DNA of 64,000 bases from Acidobacteriota bacterium (lineage in GTDB: Bacteria; Acidobacteriota; Terriglobia; Bryobacterales; Bryobacteraceae): positions 1 through 64,000 of the forward strand of contig JAKOTR010000029.1 in assembly GCA_029776225.1 (NCBI GenBank), read 5' to 3'. Below the pieces are notes generated by a model. The model was not told the DNA's origin and searched no databases. It worked only from the letters and a program-made list of their open reading frames with translations. This document shows, piece by piece, positions 49,873 to 58,477 of this stretch; positions within the stretch are counted from its first letter, which is position 1, and each line of letters starts with the position of its first letter. The translations under genes and the position numbers were made by a program.

Positions 49873-50659
49873 TGATGCCGTCCACGCCGGCTGCCACCAG
49901 CCGCTCCCATACGTCCGGCGTGTTCGCCGTCCAGGGCACCACCTTGAGCCCCGCCTTGTGCGCCGCCTCCACCTGTTCTTTGGTGACCAGCCGGTGCTCG
50001 GGAGAGAAAATCCCCGCGCCGGCCTCGCGCGCCACCTCGACGAAATCGCGCGGCGGCCCGCTATAGAGCGCGGCCAGCCGCATCTTCGGAGCGAGACGCT
50101 TCATCGCCGCCAGCACGCGGAAATCAAAAGACTGCAAGATGATCCGGTCTTCCAGATCCCGTTTGCGAACCACATCGAGCACCATGCGCGCGTACTCATC
50201 GGGAGGCGGTGTCAGCTCCGGCCGGTCCGGGTAACTCTTGATTTCGAGGTTGAAATCGAAACGCCCACGCGAGCCGAGTGCGAGCACTTCATCCAGCGTC
50301 GGGACACGCGCCCCCGGCACGGTCTGCTGCCGCGGAAACGCCGGGTTGCGCGTCGAGCCGCAATCCCACTCGCGCACCTGCGCAAGCGTGAGTTCCCGAA
50401 TGACCGCGCGCGGCACGGGACCCGAACAGATGGGCGGCTTCAAATCGGGATCGTGCGAGACGACGACAACGTTGTCGCGCGTCACCACCACGTCCAGTTC
50501 GATCGCGTCGGCCCCGGTGGTGATGGCGTACTCAAACCCTGGCAGGGTATTTTCCGGCATTACCGTCCGGGCGCCGCGATGGCCGTGGACCGTAATTTTC
50601 GACTGCGCCCCGGCCAGCAGCGCGCAGCAAATCACCGCAAGAAAAGGAAGCCAACGCAT
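49817..50659 (-). CDS. Exported glycerophosphodiester phosphodiesterase
   Basis: A 280-residue TIM-barrel enzyme that hydrolyses glycerophosphodiesters to glycerol 3-phosphate and an alcohol. Signal peptide MRWLPFLAVICCALLAGAQ. The catalytic block is GHRGARTVMPENTLPGF with the metal-binding AIELDVVVTRDNVVVVSHDP. ATG 50659 lies six bases after the RND transporter stop, so it is the last gene of the efflux operon, an uncommon position. The 3' end overlaps the convergent TetR gene. Confidence 0.9.
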   Translation of the reverse strand: MRWLPFLAVICCALLAGAQSKITVHGHRGARTVMPENTLPGFEYAITTGADAIELDVVVTRDNVVVVSHDPDLKPPICSGPVPRAVIRELTLAQVREWDCGSTRNPAFPRQQTVPGARVPTLDEVLALGSRGRFDFNLEIKSYPDRPELTPPPDEYARMVLDVVRKRDLEDRIILQSFDFRVLAAMKRLAPKMRLAALYSGPPRDFVEVAREAGAGIFSPEHRLVTKEQVEAAHKAGLKVVPWTANTPDVWERLVAAGVDGIITDDPAALIAFLRARGLR

Positions 50660-50665
50660 ATCGAG

Positions 50666-53600
50666 CTATTCCGCCACCTGCGCCATAGCACGGCGCGCGG
50701 CCGGCGATTTGCGATGCCACCAGCGCGCAAAGCCCGTGCCGATGTCGTCCAGAAAAGTGTACACCACAGGCACCACCAGCAGCGTGAGCAGCGTGGAGGT
50801 GATCAGCCCGCCGATGACGGCGCGCGCCATCGGCGCACGGAATTCCGCGCCGGCGCCCCATTCGAACGCCAGCGGCAGCATGCCGAAAATCATCGCCAGC
50901 GTGGTCATGATGATCGGGCGCAGCCGCACGCGGGCCGCTTCAATGAGCGCCGGGCGGCGCGGCGTGCCTGCGCGCCGCTGCACGTTGGCGAAGTCCACCA
51001 GCAGAATCGCGTTCTTGGTGACCAGCCCCATCAGCAGAATCAGCCCGATCATCGACATCATATTCATGGTGTCCCCGACCAGGTAAAGCATCCCGGCCAC
51101 GCCCACCAGCGACAGCGGCAGCGACAGCATGATCGCCAGCGGCTGGAGAAAGCTGCGGAACTGCGAAGCCAGAATCGCGTAGATCAGCAGAATCGCCAGC
51201 ACGAGCGACTGGACAACGTAGCCGAAGCTCTCCCGCATGTCCTCGTATTCGCCGGTGAATCCCACCGAGTGCCCCGGCGGCAACGGCACGTTCGCGAGCC
51301 GTTCCTGGATGTCCGCAACCACTTCGCCGAGCGAGCGGCCCTGCGTGTTCGCGCTGATGCGGATTTCGCGCATCAAGTCGAGGTGGCGGATCTTCGACGG
51401 CGCCACGCCGCTCTCGATGCGCGCCACCTGCGCGAGAGGAATCAGCGGCCCGCCATTACGACCCGGCAAATCGATCCCGAGCAGATCCGCGCCGTGAACT
51501 CTCTGCGACGAATCGACGCGCAGGCGGACATCGTAGCTGTCGCCGTCGGGGTCCTCGAACTGCGAAACCACTTCGCCGGCCACCAGCCCGCGCACGGTAG
51601 AAGCGACCGTGCCGAGATCAAGCCCAAGGTCGCCCGCAGCTCTGCGGTCGATCTCGACGCGCACTTCGGGGCGCGGCTCCTCCTCGCTCGTGTCGATATC
51701 GGTGGTGCCCGGCACCGCCCGCACCTCATCCAGGAGGCGCCGGCTCAGGGGGACCATTCTGGTCAGGTCCTGCCCGCGCAGCACAAGCTGGACGGGCCGC
51801 GATTCGGCTTGCATCTGGTCCGCTTCCACCACTGCCGTGCGCACGGCGCGGAACCGCTTCAACCGCTCGCGCATCTCCGCCTTGATCTCGAGGTAATGCG
51901 GCCGCAGCTTGCGGTCCTTCAGCCTGACGAAGATCGCGCCTTCGTTGATGGGCTGCCCGCTGATGCCGCCGATGGTTGTGTAGGTGTAGTCCACCGCGGG
52001 GTTCGCGCGGATCTCAGCCACCAGTTGCCTGGCGATCTCTATGGAGCGGTCCAGGCTGATGCTGGGATCGGCTTTGTAGCTCACCTGGAACTGCCCCGGG
52101 TCGGCTTCCGGCATGAAGGCTGAGCCGAGGCGTCCGAACAGCGCGAAGCTGGAGAAAATCGCCACGGTCGCAATCAGCACGACGGCCCAGCGGTGCGAGA
52201 GCGACCACCCCAGCGCGGCCGCCACAACGTTGCGCAGCCGGTCCACCTGATTGTTCAGTTTTTCCAGCCAGCGCCCGAGCCAGGACCGCGGCACAGTGGG
52301 GTCCGACGCCGGATCGTACCAGCGCGAGGACAGCATCGGGTCCAGCGTGAAGCTCACGTACAGCGACACCAGCACGGCAAAGCCCACCGTGATGCCGAAC
52401 TGGTAGAAGAACCGGCCGATAATGCCGCCCATGAACGCCACCGGGACGAACACCGCGATGATGGTGAACGTGGTCGCTATGACCGCCAGTCCGATCTCCG
52501 CGGTAGCCTCGCGCGCCGCCGTGAAGTGGTCCACACCCTGGTGCATGTGCCGCACGATGTTTTCCCGCACGACGATGGCGTCGTCGATCAGCAGCCCGAT
52601 CGCCAGCGACAGCCCCATCAGCGTGAGGACGTTTAGCGTGAAGCCGAGCGCACGCATGATGATGAACGTGCTGATCACGGAGACGGGCAGCGCCAGGCCT
52701 GTAATCACCGTGGAGCGCCAGCTATTCAAAAACAGGAACACGATCAGGATCGTCAGCAGGCCGCCGATCAACAGCGTGGTCTTCACGTCCTCGACCGAAT
52801 CGCGAATGAAGATCGACCGGTCCACCACCGGGCGCAGGCGGATGTGCGCGGGCAGTTCCTTGTTCAGCACGTCGACGGCTGCGTTGATTCCATCCACCAC
52901 CTCGACGGTGTTTGCGCCGGATTGCTTGACGATGTCCAGCGCAAGCCCTGGGCGGTCGTTGATCAGCGCGGCGCTACGGCGCTCCTCGACGCCATCCACC
53001 ACGCGCGCAACTTCCGGTAGGAAAATCGGCCGCCCGTTGCGCACCGCGACGATCAGGTCCTTGAACCCGTCCACCGAGCGGAATCTGCCGGACACGCGCA
53101 CCAGCGGCTCGCGTTCGCCCTGTTCAAGCTTGCCCGCAGGCACGTCCATGTTTTCGCGCCGCAGCGCGTTCGCCACGTGAGCGTAAGTGAGCCCGTAGGC
53201 GCGCAGCTTTTCGCGGTCCACCAGAATCTGGATTTCGCGCCGCGCCAGTCCCACCAGATTCACCTGCCCCACTCCGGGCACGGTCTCCAGCCGCTTTTTG
53301 ATCACCTTCTCCGCGAGCGACGAGAGCGTCTTGATGTCCGCTGTTTCGCTTTCAACCGCCAGCGACACCACGGGCATCGCGTTGAAGTCGATGCGCTGGA
53401 TCACCGGCTCTTCCATGTCCGCCGGAAACTGCGACCGTATGGCGTTGATCTTCGCCTGCGCGTCCTGCTGCGCCGTTTCGATCTTCGTTCCGAGGCGGAA
53501 CTCGACGACAACCACGGAAAGCCCCTCGGTCGTCGTCGACGAAACGTGCCGCACGCCCGAAATCGTGTTGACCGCCTCTTCGATGCGCTTGGTGACTTCG

Positions 53601-53782
53601 CGTTCCACGGTCACCGGCGACGCTCCGGGGTACACGGTCTGAATCGTGAGCACCGGAATCTCGACGTCCGGCATCAGGTCGATGCTCAGCTCGCGGTACG
53701 AATAAATTCCGAGCGCCACCAGCGTGACGGAGAGCATCGTCGCCAGCACCGGCTGCCTGATGGAAAGATCGCTGAGGAACAT
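50666..53782 (-). CDS. RND efflux transporter permease (HAE1/AcrB type)
   Basis: A 1038-residue inner-membrane proton antiporter forming the pump of a tripartite efflux system. It shows the twelve-segment, two-porter-loop layout, MFLSDLSIRQPVLATMLSVTLVALGIY at the start, and the proton-relay aspartates in LAIGLLIDDAIVVRENI with the lysine of LMGLVTKNAILLVDFA. It lies between the adaptor (one-base gap) and the phosphodiesterase. Substrate cannot be predicted. ATG 53782. Confidence 0.95.
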   Translation of the reverse strand: MFLSDLSIRQPVLATMLSVTLVALGIYSYRELSIDLMPDVEIPVLTIQTVYPGASPVTVEREVTKRIEEAVNTISGVRHVSSTTTEGLSVVVVEFRLGTKIETAQQDAQAKINAIRSQFPADMEEPVIQRIDFNAMPVVSLAVESETADIKTLSSLAEKVIKKRLETVPGVGQVNLVGLARREIQILVDREKLRAYGLTYAHVANALRRENMDVPAGKLEQGEREPLVRVSGRFRSVDGFKDLIVAVRNGRPIFLPEVARVVDGVEERRSAALINDRPGLALDIVKQSGANTVEVVDGINAAVDVLNKELPAHIRLRPVVDRSIFIRDSVEDVKTTLLIGGLLTILIVFLFLNSWRSTVITGLALPVSVISTFIIMRALGFTLNVLTLMGLSLAIGLLIDDAIVVRENIVRHMHQGVDHFTAAREATAEIGLAVIATTFTIIAVFVPVAFMGGIIGRFFYQFGITVGFAVLVSLYVSFTLDPMLSSRWYDPASDPTVPRSWLGRWLEKLNNQVDRLRNVVAAALGWSLSHRWAVVLIATVAIFSSFALFGRLGSAFMPEADPGQFQVSYKADPSISLDRSIEIARQLVAEIRANPAVDYTYTTIGGISGQPINEGAIFVRLKDRKLRPHYLEIKAEMRERLKRFRAVRTAVVEADQMQAESRPVQLVLRGQDLTRMVPLSRRLLDEVRAVPGTTDIDTSEEEPRPEVRVEIDRRAAGDLGLDLGTVASTVRGLVAGEVVSQFEDPDGDSYDVRLRVDSSQRVHGADLLGIDLPGRNGGPLIPLAQVARIESGVAPSKIRHLDLMREIRISANTQGRSLGEVVADIQERLANVPLPPGHSVGFTGEYEDMRESFGYVVQSLVLAILLIYAILASQFRSFLQPLAIMLSLPLSLVGVAGMLYLVGDTMNMMSMIGLILLMGLVTKNAILLVDFANVQRRAGTPRRPALIEAARVRLRPIIMTTLAMIFGMLPLAFEWGAGAEFRAPMARAVIGGLITSTLLTLLVVPVVYTFLDDIGTGFARWWHRKSPAARRAMAQVAE

Positions 53783-53783
53783 G

Positions 53784-54923
53784 CTATTGCTCCGCGTTCG
53801 CGGAAGCCGGTTCCACGCGAACGCCGTCGGCCACTTCTATGCTTTGCTCGGCGATCAGCAGGTCGCCCGGCTTGAGCCCTTCCACGACCTCCAGGGTCGA
53901 ATCGCGCTCGCGGCCGATCTGAACCGCGCGCCGCGCCGCCCTGTTGTCCTCCACCACGAACACGTAAGAGGCTTTCGCCGAGCGGTCGTCGCGGTACACC
54001 GCGGAGGCAGGAATCACTATGGCGGCGGGCTTCATGCCCGTCAGCACCTCGCCCTGTGCGAACATGCCGGCCCTCAGCTTTCCGCTCGCGTTGTTCACCC
54101 GGATGCGCACCTTGGCAGACCGCGAGTCGGCGTCAACGGCGGGGTTGATCTCGATCACGCGGCCCTCAAACGTTTCTCCGGGAAAGGCGTTTACCGTGAA
54201 AGTGACCTGCTGCCCCGCCCTGATCGGCGCTATCGACGATGATGGCACCAGGCTCTCCAGTTCCAGCCGGCTGTTATCCACCAGAGTCACCACCGGCGTC
54301 GGCGGCTCCACGTAGGTTCCCGTGTTGACGTATTTCCGCTGGATCTCGCCGGCCACCGGCGCGCGGATCACGGTGTCGCGCAGCTTCTTCTCGGCGGCGG
54401 CGAGCGCCGCCTTCGCCTGTTCGAGCTGCGCCGCGGCCAGCTTCGTTTGGGCGCGGGCGTCCTGCTCGGCCATTTCGGCGGCCTTCAGGTCCTTGTCCGT
54501 GATGCCGCCGGATTTCAGCAAATTGCGCGCGCGTTCCAACTCGGACCGGCTGTGCGCCTCGGCAACCTGCGCCCGCGCCAGCCCGGCTTCCGCGACAGCC
54601 ACCGCCGCCTGCGCCTGCCGCAATGCCAGGCGGTAGTTCTCCTCATCGACCCAGGCCACGGGCTCGCCGGCCGCTACAAACTCCCCCTCCTCTTTCGGGA
54701 ACTTCACCACGCGGCCGGTGGTCTCCGCCTTCACGTCCACTCTCGAGTTCGACACCAGCGTGCCCGTGATCGCCACGGTGGCGGCGAACGGCTGCGTCCT
54801 GATCTGCAAAACATTCACGCGCACGGGAGGCGGTTCGGACGCGCTCGCCGTCTCTTCTTTCTTCCCGCATCCCGCAAGCAATACCGCGGCTGTAATTAAG
54901 ACTCCGAATCGTCGCAACCCCAC
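53784..54923 (-). CDS. RND efflux periplasmic adaptor (membrane fusion lipoprotein)
   Basis: About 379 residues from GTG 54923, seven bases after the TolC-like gene stop; the open frame extends further upstream into that gene but the sequence there is not credible. The signal ends in the lipobox LLAGC (AVLLAGCGKKEE). Biotinyl-lipoyl halves flank an alpha-helical hairpin (about 100-185, Ala/Glu-rich), followed by the beta-barrel and membrane-proximal domains. It links the pump to the outer-membrane channel. Confidence 0.9.
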   Translation of the reverse strand: MGLRRFGVLITAAVLLAGCGKKEETASASEPPPVRVNVLQIRTQPFAATVAITGTLVSNSRVDVKAETTGRVVKFPKEEGEFVAAGEPVAWVDEENYRLALRQAQAAVAVAEAGLARAQVAEAHSRSELERARNLLKSGGITDKDLKAAEMAEQDARAQTKLAAAQLEQAKAALAAAEKKLRDTVIRAPVAGEIQRKYVNTGTYVEPPTPVVTLVDNSRLELESLVPSSSIAPIRAGQQVTFTVNAFPGETFEGRVIEINPAVDADSRSAKVRIRVNNASGKLRAGMFAQGEVLTGMKPAAIVIPASAVYRDDRSAKASYVFVVEDNRAARRAVQIGRERDSTLEVVEGLKPGDLLIAEQSIEVADGVRVEPASANAEQ

Positions 54924-54930
54924 CTGCTTG

Positions 54931-56268
54931 TTACTCCCAGGGCTTCTGGCCCATAGACCAGCGCAGACTCGCCCGCGCAATCGTGTAATCGTGCAGCCCG
55001 CGCAGCAGGTTCGTCTGCGCCAGCGAAAGCGCGACCTGCGAATCGACAATGTCGAGCGGCGTGGCCGCGCCGTACTTGTAATTGGCTTCCGTCATTTCCA
55101 ATACTCTTTGCGCCTGCTTGAGGTTCGCTCGCGCGGCTGCAACCGTTTCGGCCGCCGCCGTGAGTTCGTCCAACCTCTGCTGCAAGGTTAACCGTATCTG
55201 CTCTTCCGCTTTCTCCCGCTCGAGACGCGCCGTGCGCTGCGCCGCCACGGCCTGTTCCACCAACCCGTTCCGGCGGAAGCCGTCGAAGACAGGCAGAGTG
55301 AAATTTACCGCGACGTCCCACCGCAGGAACTTCGAGTTCATCAGGTTCGAGGGCAGCCGCGAGCTGACGCCATAGTCGGCCACGAAATCCGCCCGCATCC
55401 TGCTTTCGGATTTCGCCAGGTTCAGCTGCACGCCGGCGCTGTGCTCCGCGATGCGAAGCCGGTTCAACTCCGGCCGGCTCCGGAACGCCTCGCTGACCAG
55501 TGCGTCCAGATCGGTTTCCTCCCAGGGTTTCTCCTGAAACTCACCGGAGATCCGCGTCGGCGCTTCGATCGGCCTTCCGAGGTAGTAATTGAGCAGCGCC
55601 CGCGCCTGCCGGACGGCGTTGCGCGCGCGGGCCAGTTCCGGCAGCCCGTTCGCCACCGCCACCTCGAGCCGCAGCACGTCCACCTCGGTGGCGACGCCGT
55701 TCTGGAAACGGGTTCGCGCCATGTCGGCGTGCGCCTGTCTCTGCCGCTGCGTTTGCTCTACCTGCTCCAAATACTTCTCAGCCCAAAGCAGCCCGTAAAA
55801 CGCCTTGACCACTTCGAGGGCGATATCCTGCTCCGCCCGGTCGATCTCCGCAAGCGACCCCTCGGCTTCCACCGAGGCCAGCTTCAACGCCGTGCCGATT
55901 CTGCCCGCCGTGTAAAGCGGCTGCTTCACCGTGAGGCGGTAATCGAACAGGTTCACTCCTGTCGGCACCAGCGCGTTTTGCAATTCGGGCGGGAACTTGT
56001 CGATTCCCGATGCGTTCAGCAGGCTGGGGTCGCGCACCCGCATGAACATGCCGTGGATGTTCACGTCCGGCAGGGCCTGGGCGCGCACTTCGCGAACTTT
56101 TCCCTTCAACGCATCGGCCGCTGCCCGCGCCTTGCCCACATCCGGATGGCGCTTGATCGCGATGCTCACCGCCTCCGGCAACGTGACCGGGACTTCCATT
56201 TCATCCGCGGCCCGGACGCCCGGCGCCCAAAGCACACTAATACACAACAAAGCAACCACACGTTTCAT
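54931..56268 (-). CDS. TolC-family outer membrane efflux channel
   Basis: A 445-residue protein with signal peptide MKRVVALLCISVLWAPGVRA. Two structurally repeated helical halves each contain an OEP-type block (LPEAVSIAIKRHPDVGKARAAADALKGKVREVRA and LDALVSEAFRSRPELNRLRIAEHSA). The ATG overlaps the TetR stop by four bases. It forms the exit duct of the RND system downstream. Confidence 0.92.
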   Translation of the reverse strand: MKRVVALLCISVLWAPGVRAADEMEVPVTLPEAVSIAIKRHPDVGKARAAADALKGKVREVRAQALPDVNIHGMFMRVRDPSLLNASGIDKFPPELQNALVPTGVNLFDYRLTVKQPLYTAGRIGTALKLASVEAEGSLAEIDRAEQDIALEVVKAFYGLLWAEKYLEQVEQTQRQRQAHADMARTRFQNGVATEVDVLRLEVAVANGLPELARARNAVRQARALLNYYLGRPIEAPTRISGEFQEKPWEETDLDALVSEAFRSRPELNRLRIAEHSAGVQLNLAKSESRMRADFVADYGVSSRLPSNLMNSKFLRWDVAVNFTLPVFDGFRRNGLVEQAVAAQRTARLEREKAEEQIRLTLQQRLDELTAAAETVAAARANLKQAQRVLEMTEANYKYGAATPLDIVDSQVALSLAQTNLLRGLHDYTIARASLRWSMGQKPWE

Positions 56269-56813
56269 AGACTACCCATCGACAGCTCGCGCAGCCTCTC
56301 TATGACGCTGATGCGCATGTTCGGCTCCAGCGTGTTCACGCCAAATAAATCCGACATCCACAGGCCGTCCACCGCAAGCCGGATAATTGTCGCGAGCACC
56401 GGATCGATGCCGTCATCAGCCAGCCGGGCCTGCATCGCGGCGGTGGACTCCCGCAGCGGATCGAGCAGCGACGTGTTGGTCGCAACCGCCGCCAGCAAGC
56501 CGGCGCAGACCGGATCGTGGAGCGCCGAACGCGCCGCCGGTTCGGGAAAACTCACGTCCAGATACGCCCTGATATGCCTGCCGGCGGGATTCGGATCCGC
56601 CTCCGCCCGCTTCGCCACCTCCGTGTTGAAGCGTTCGGAAAGACGTGCAATCATTCCCCGGATCAGGTCTTCCTTCGCCGGAAAATTGTAGAGCAGCCCG
56701 CCTTTGCTAATCGAAGCCGCCTGCGCAACGGCATCCAGCGTGAGCCGCGCAACGCCTTGACTCAAGACAACTTGCTCGGCAGCGTCGAGTATTCGATCTT
56801 TTGAACTCTTCAC
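56265..56813 (-). CDS. TetR/AcrR-family repressor of the RND operon
   Basis: A 182-residue regulator from GTG 56813 (VKSSKDRILDAAEQVVLSQGVARLTLDAVAQAASISKGGLLYNFPAKEDLI is the DNA-binding domain). The frame remains open to 56867, but that extension would cover the operator palindrome at 56842-56857, which supports the later start. The C-terminal domain (about 70-175) matches the TetR_C type with MQARLADDGIDPVLATIIRLAVDGLW. First gene of the operon; overlaps the TolC gene by ATGA. Confidence 0.88.
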   Translation of the reverse strand: MKSSKDRILDAAEQVVLSQGVARLTLDAVAQAASISKGGLLYNFPAKEDLIRGMIARLSERFNTEVAKRAEADPNPAGRHIRAYLDVSFPEPAARSALHDPVCAGLLAAVATNTSLLDPLRESTAAMQARLADDGIDPVLATIIRLAVDGLWMSDLFGVNTLEPNMRISVIERLRELSMGSL

Positions 56814-56841
56814 GGGGAGCTTTTCGAGACCAGAGCCAGTA

Positions 56842-56857
56842 TACCGTCCGGACGGTA
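56842..56857. promoter_or_regulatory. TetR-type operator of the efflux operon
   Basis: A perfect 16-bp palindrome, TACCGTCCGGACGGTA, of the ACCG-N-CCGG-N-CGGT class seen at many AcrR/TetR promoters. It is 28 bases upstream of the repressor GTG, on the divergent side of the glyoxalase-fold gene, so it could also affect that gene. Confidence 0.85.
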
Positions 56858-56903
56858 CAGTACGCAAGGCAGAGTACCATCCCCCATTCGCTACTCTAAA
56901 AGT

Positions 56904-57314
56904 ATGCCGAGCGTTTCAAGTATCCTGGAGACCTCCCTCTATGTAGAAGACCTCGAGCGGTCCACCGATTTTTACCAGCGCCTCTTCGGATTCAAAGTGT
57001 TGACATCGGATGACCGGCTGACCGCCCTCAATGTGGCCTCCCGCCAGGTTCTGCTGCTGTTTCAAAAGGACAAGACCGACGCGATACCCACGGCCGGCGG
57101 CCTCATCCCCGCCCATCACGGGAAAGGCCAGCTCCATCTTGCATTCGGGATTGCCTCGGAAGAAATCGAACCCTGGAAGGAATGGCTGAAGCGCAACGAA
57201 GTTGAGCTGGAAAGCGAAGTTACCTGGCCGCGCGGCGGCGTGAGCCTTTATTTTCGGGATCCCGACGGCCACCTGATTGAACTGGCCGCGCCGGGAATCT
57301 GGTCAATTTACTAG
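56904..57314 (+). CDS. Glyoxalase/VOC-superfamily protein
   Basis: A 136-residue protein with paired beta-alpha-beta-beta-beta modules: LETSLYVEDLERSTDFYQRLFGFKVL and LHLAFGIASEEIEPWKEWLKRNEV, ending FRDPDGHLIELAAPG. Likely metal ligands are H in QLHLAF and E in HLIELA; the position of the first ligand in the N-terminal strand is not a histidine (SLYVEDL), so the metal site may be incomplete or different. The substrate is unknown. TACTCT at 56892-56897 ends six bases before the ATG and may be a -10 box of a leaderless message. Confidence 0.82.
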   Translation: MPSVSSILETSLYVEDLERSTDFYQRLFGFKVLTSDDRLTALNVASRQVLLLFQKDKTDAIPTAGGLIPAHHGKGQLHLAFGIASEEIEPWKEWLKRNEVELESEVTWPRGGVSLYFRDPDGHLIELAAPGIWSIY

Positions 57315-57568
57315 TGCTGGCCTATTAACACACGTCACCAGGCCAGTAGGTCGAATTGTCGTTGTTCGCCCCGCGGCAACTAACTCAGGAGTTACTGACG
57401 AGTTGCCGGTAATCAAAGGCCATTCGAGACAAAAGGATGAAATAACCTCTTGATGCTTCTGAAAAGAGTGCGCATTATCTGCTCAGAGGCAGATTTCGAC
57501 GCTGGCCGCATTCCCGGCCTCCGCGGCTGTATGCATTGAGGGTTTCAAACGGAATTCAGGTTAGCATC
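57315..57568. other. Spacer with two dyads
   Basis: CTGGCCT (57317-57323) pairs with AGGCCAG (57340-57346), and CGGCAACT (57374-57381) pairs with AGTTGCCG (57401-57408), enclosing an inner AACTC/GAGTT. The first may end the glyoxalase-fold transcript; neither has a T-run. Base composition is lower in GC than average. Confidence 0.4.
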
Positions 57569-58318
57569 ATGTCACTCCCTCTGACCACAATGCTCCTCTG
57601 TGCGGCCGTCGCACCTGTCGTCGCTGACATCGACTCGTGCATCGATCTCAAGGTCAGTTACACAAAAGACGGCGTCGAGGTGGAACTGACCAACAAGGCG
57701 TCCTCTCCGATTGTGGTCTGGGCGGTTTGGTTTCAGCTCACGGCAGGCCTGTGCAGCGGCCAGCGGGCGAATAGACCTGATCGAGCCTCCGAAACACGGC
57801 ATTTCACAGCTAAGCCGCCTCGGAACTGCCGGGGCGCTAGAGTCCAACGTGTTTCAGCGATTTTCGCGGATGGGACCTGGACGGGAGAGTGGAGTGACTT
57901 CGAGCGCCCCGTCAAACTGCTTACAATCCGCCGCCTCGTTCTGCAACGCTGGCTGATCTCGCTACGTGCTCTGGAAAAGGCTGACGATCCGCTGGCACTT
58001 CTTGGCAGGCTGATGGACGAACTGAACAACGTGCAACTGACCTATCGCATCTCAACATTTGGCACGACTCCCTCCGAAGAACAACTCCGAAAGGCTATCG
58101 AGATTAGGGCACAATCCACGCTGCGCACCTACGTGAAACGGTATTACGACAACGTTCTCCTTCCGGTTTACAGGAGCAACAGGGATCCAAAGGGGGGCCG
58201 CGATAAGCGGGCTGAGAAGCAGCTCAGGTCCCGAGCCGACGCTAAACAACGCATCGCTGAAGGTATTGCCAGGGAGATCGAGATAGTATCGAACGAGCTG
58301 GACGACCTGCCTGGGTGA
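57569..58318 (+). CDS. Secreted protein of unknown function
   Basis: A 249-residue protein from ATG 57569 with a probable signal peptide (MSLPLTTMLLCAAVAPVVADIDS). Residues 25-120 look like a beta-rich domain with two cysteines (DSCIDLKVSYTKDGVEVELTNKA and LCSGQ); residues 120-249 are helical and basic (RSNRDPKGGRDKRAEKQLRSRADAKQR). I do not recognise a family. GC and codon use are lower than in neighbours. A further small frame (58315-58416) overlaps its stop by GTGA. Confidence 0.55.
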   Translation: MSLPLTTMLLCAAVAPVVADIDSCIDLKVSYTKDGVEVELTNKASSPIVVWAVWFQLTAGLCSGQRANRPDRASETRHFTAKPPRNCRGARVQRVSAIFADGTWTGEWSDFERPVKLLTIRRLVLQRWLISLRALEKADDPLALLGRLMDELNNVQLTYRISTFGTTPSEEQLRKAIEIRAQSTLRTYVKRYYDNVLLPVYRSNRDPKGGRDKRAEKQLRSRADAKQRIAEGIAREIEIVSNELDDLPG

Positions 58319-58416
58319 CACTGTTCGGCCCTAACGGCGAACGGATCGGTCCGGAAGTGCCGCCTCCGCCACCCAAGAAACGCCAAAGACAGAAAGAACT
58401 GATAAGTCGCCAGTGA
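58315..58416 (+). CDS. Possible small 33-residue protein coupled to the preceding gene
   Basis: Starts at GTG 58315, overlapping the previous stop as GTGA, and ends TGA at 58414-58416. The product is short, with a poly-proline run and a basic tail (PEVPPPPPKKRQRQKE). It could equally be the true C-terminus of the upstream protein separated by a frameshift. Weak evidence. Confidence 0.25.
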   Translation: MTLFGPNGERIGPEVPPPPPKKRQRQKELISRQ

Positions 58417-58477
58417 TCGCGCTCACCCGTTATTCACCAACCTGCCGGGAATTAACGAGAGACGCCGCCTTCAACAC

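Noticed and set aside
49793-52123. A 776-codon frame opposite the RND transporter and glycerophosphodiesterase genes
   Set aside because: Arg/His/Gln-rich translation is the reverse image of two well-supported genes.
54924-55049. A longer N-terminus for the RND adaptor
   Set aside because: The extra sequence is the shadow of the TolC gene and would hide the lipoprotein signal.
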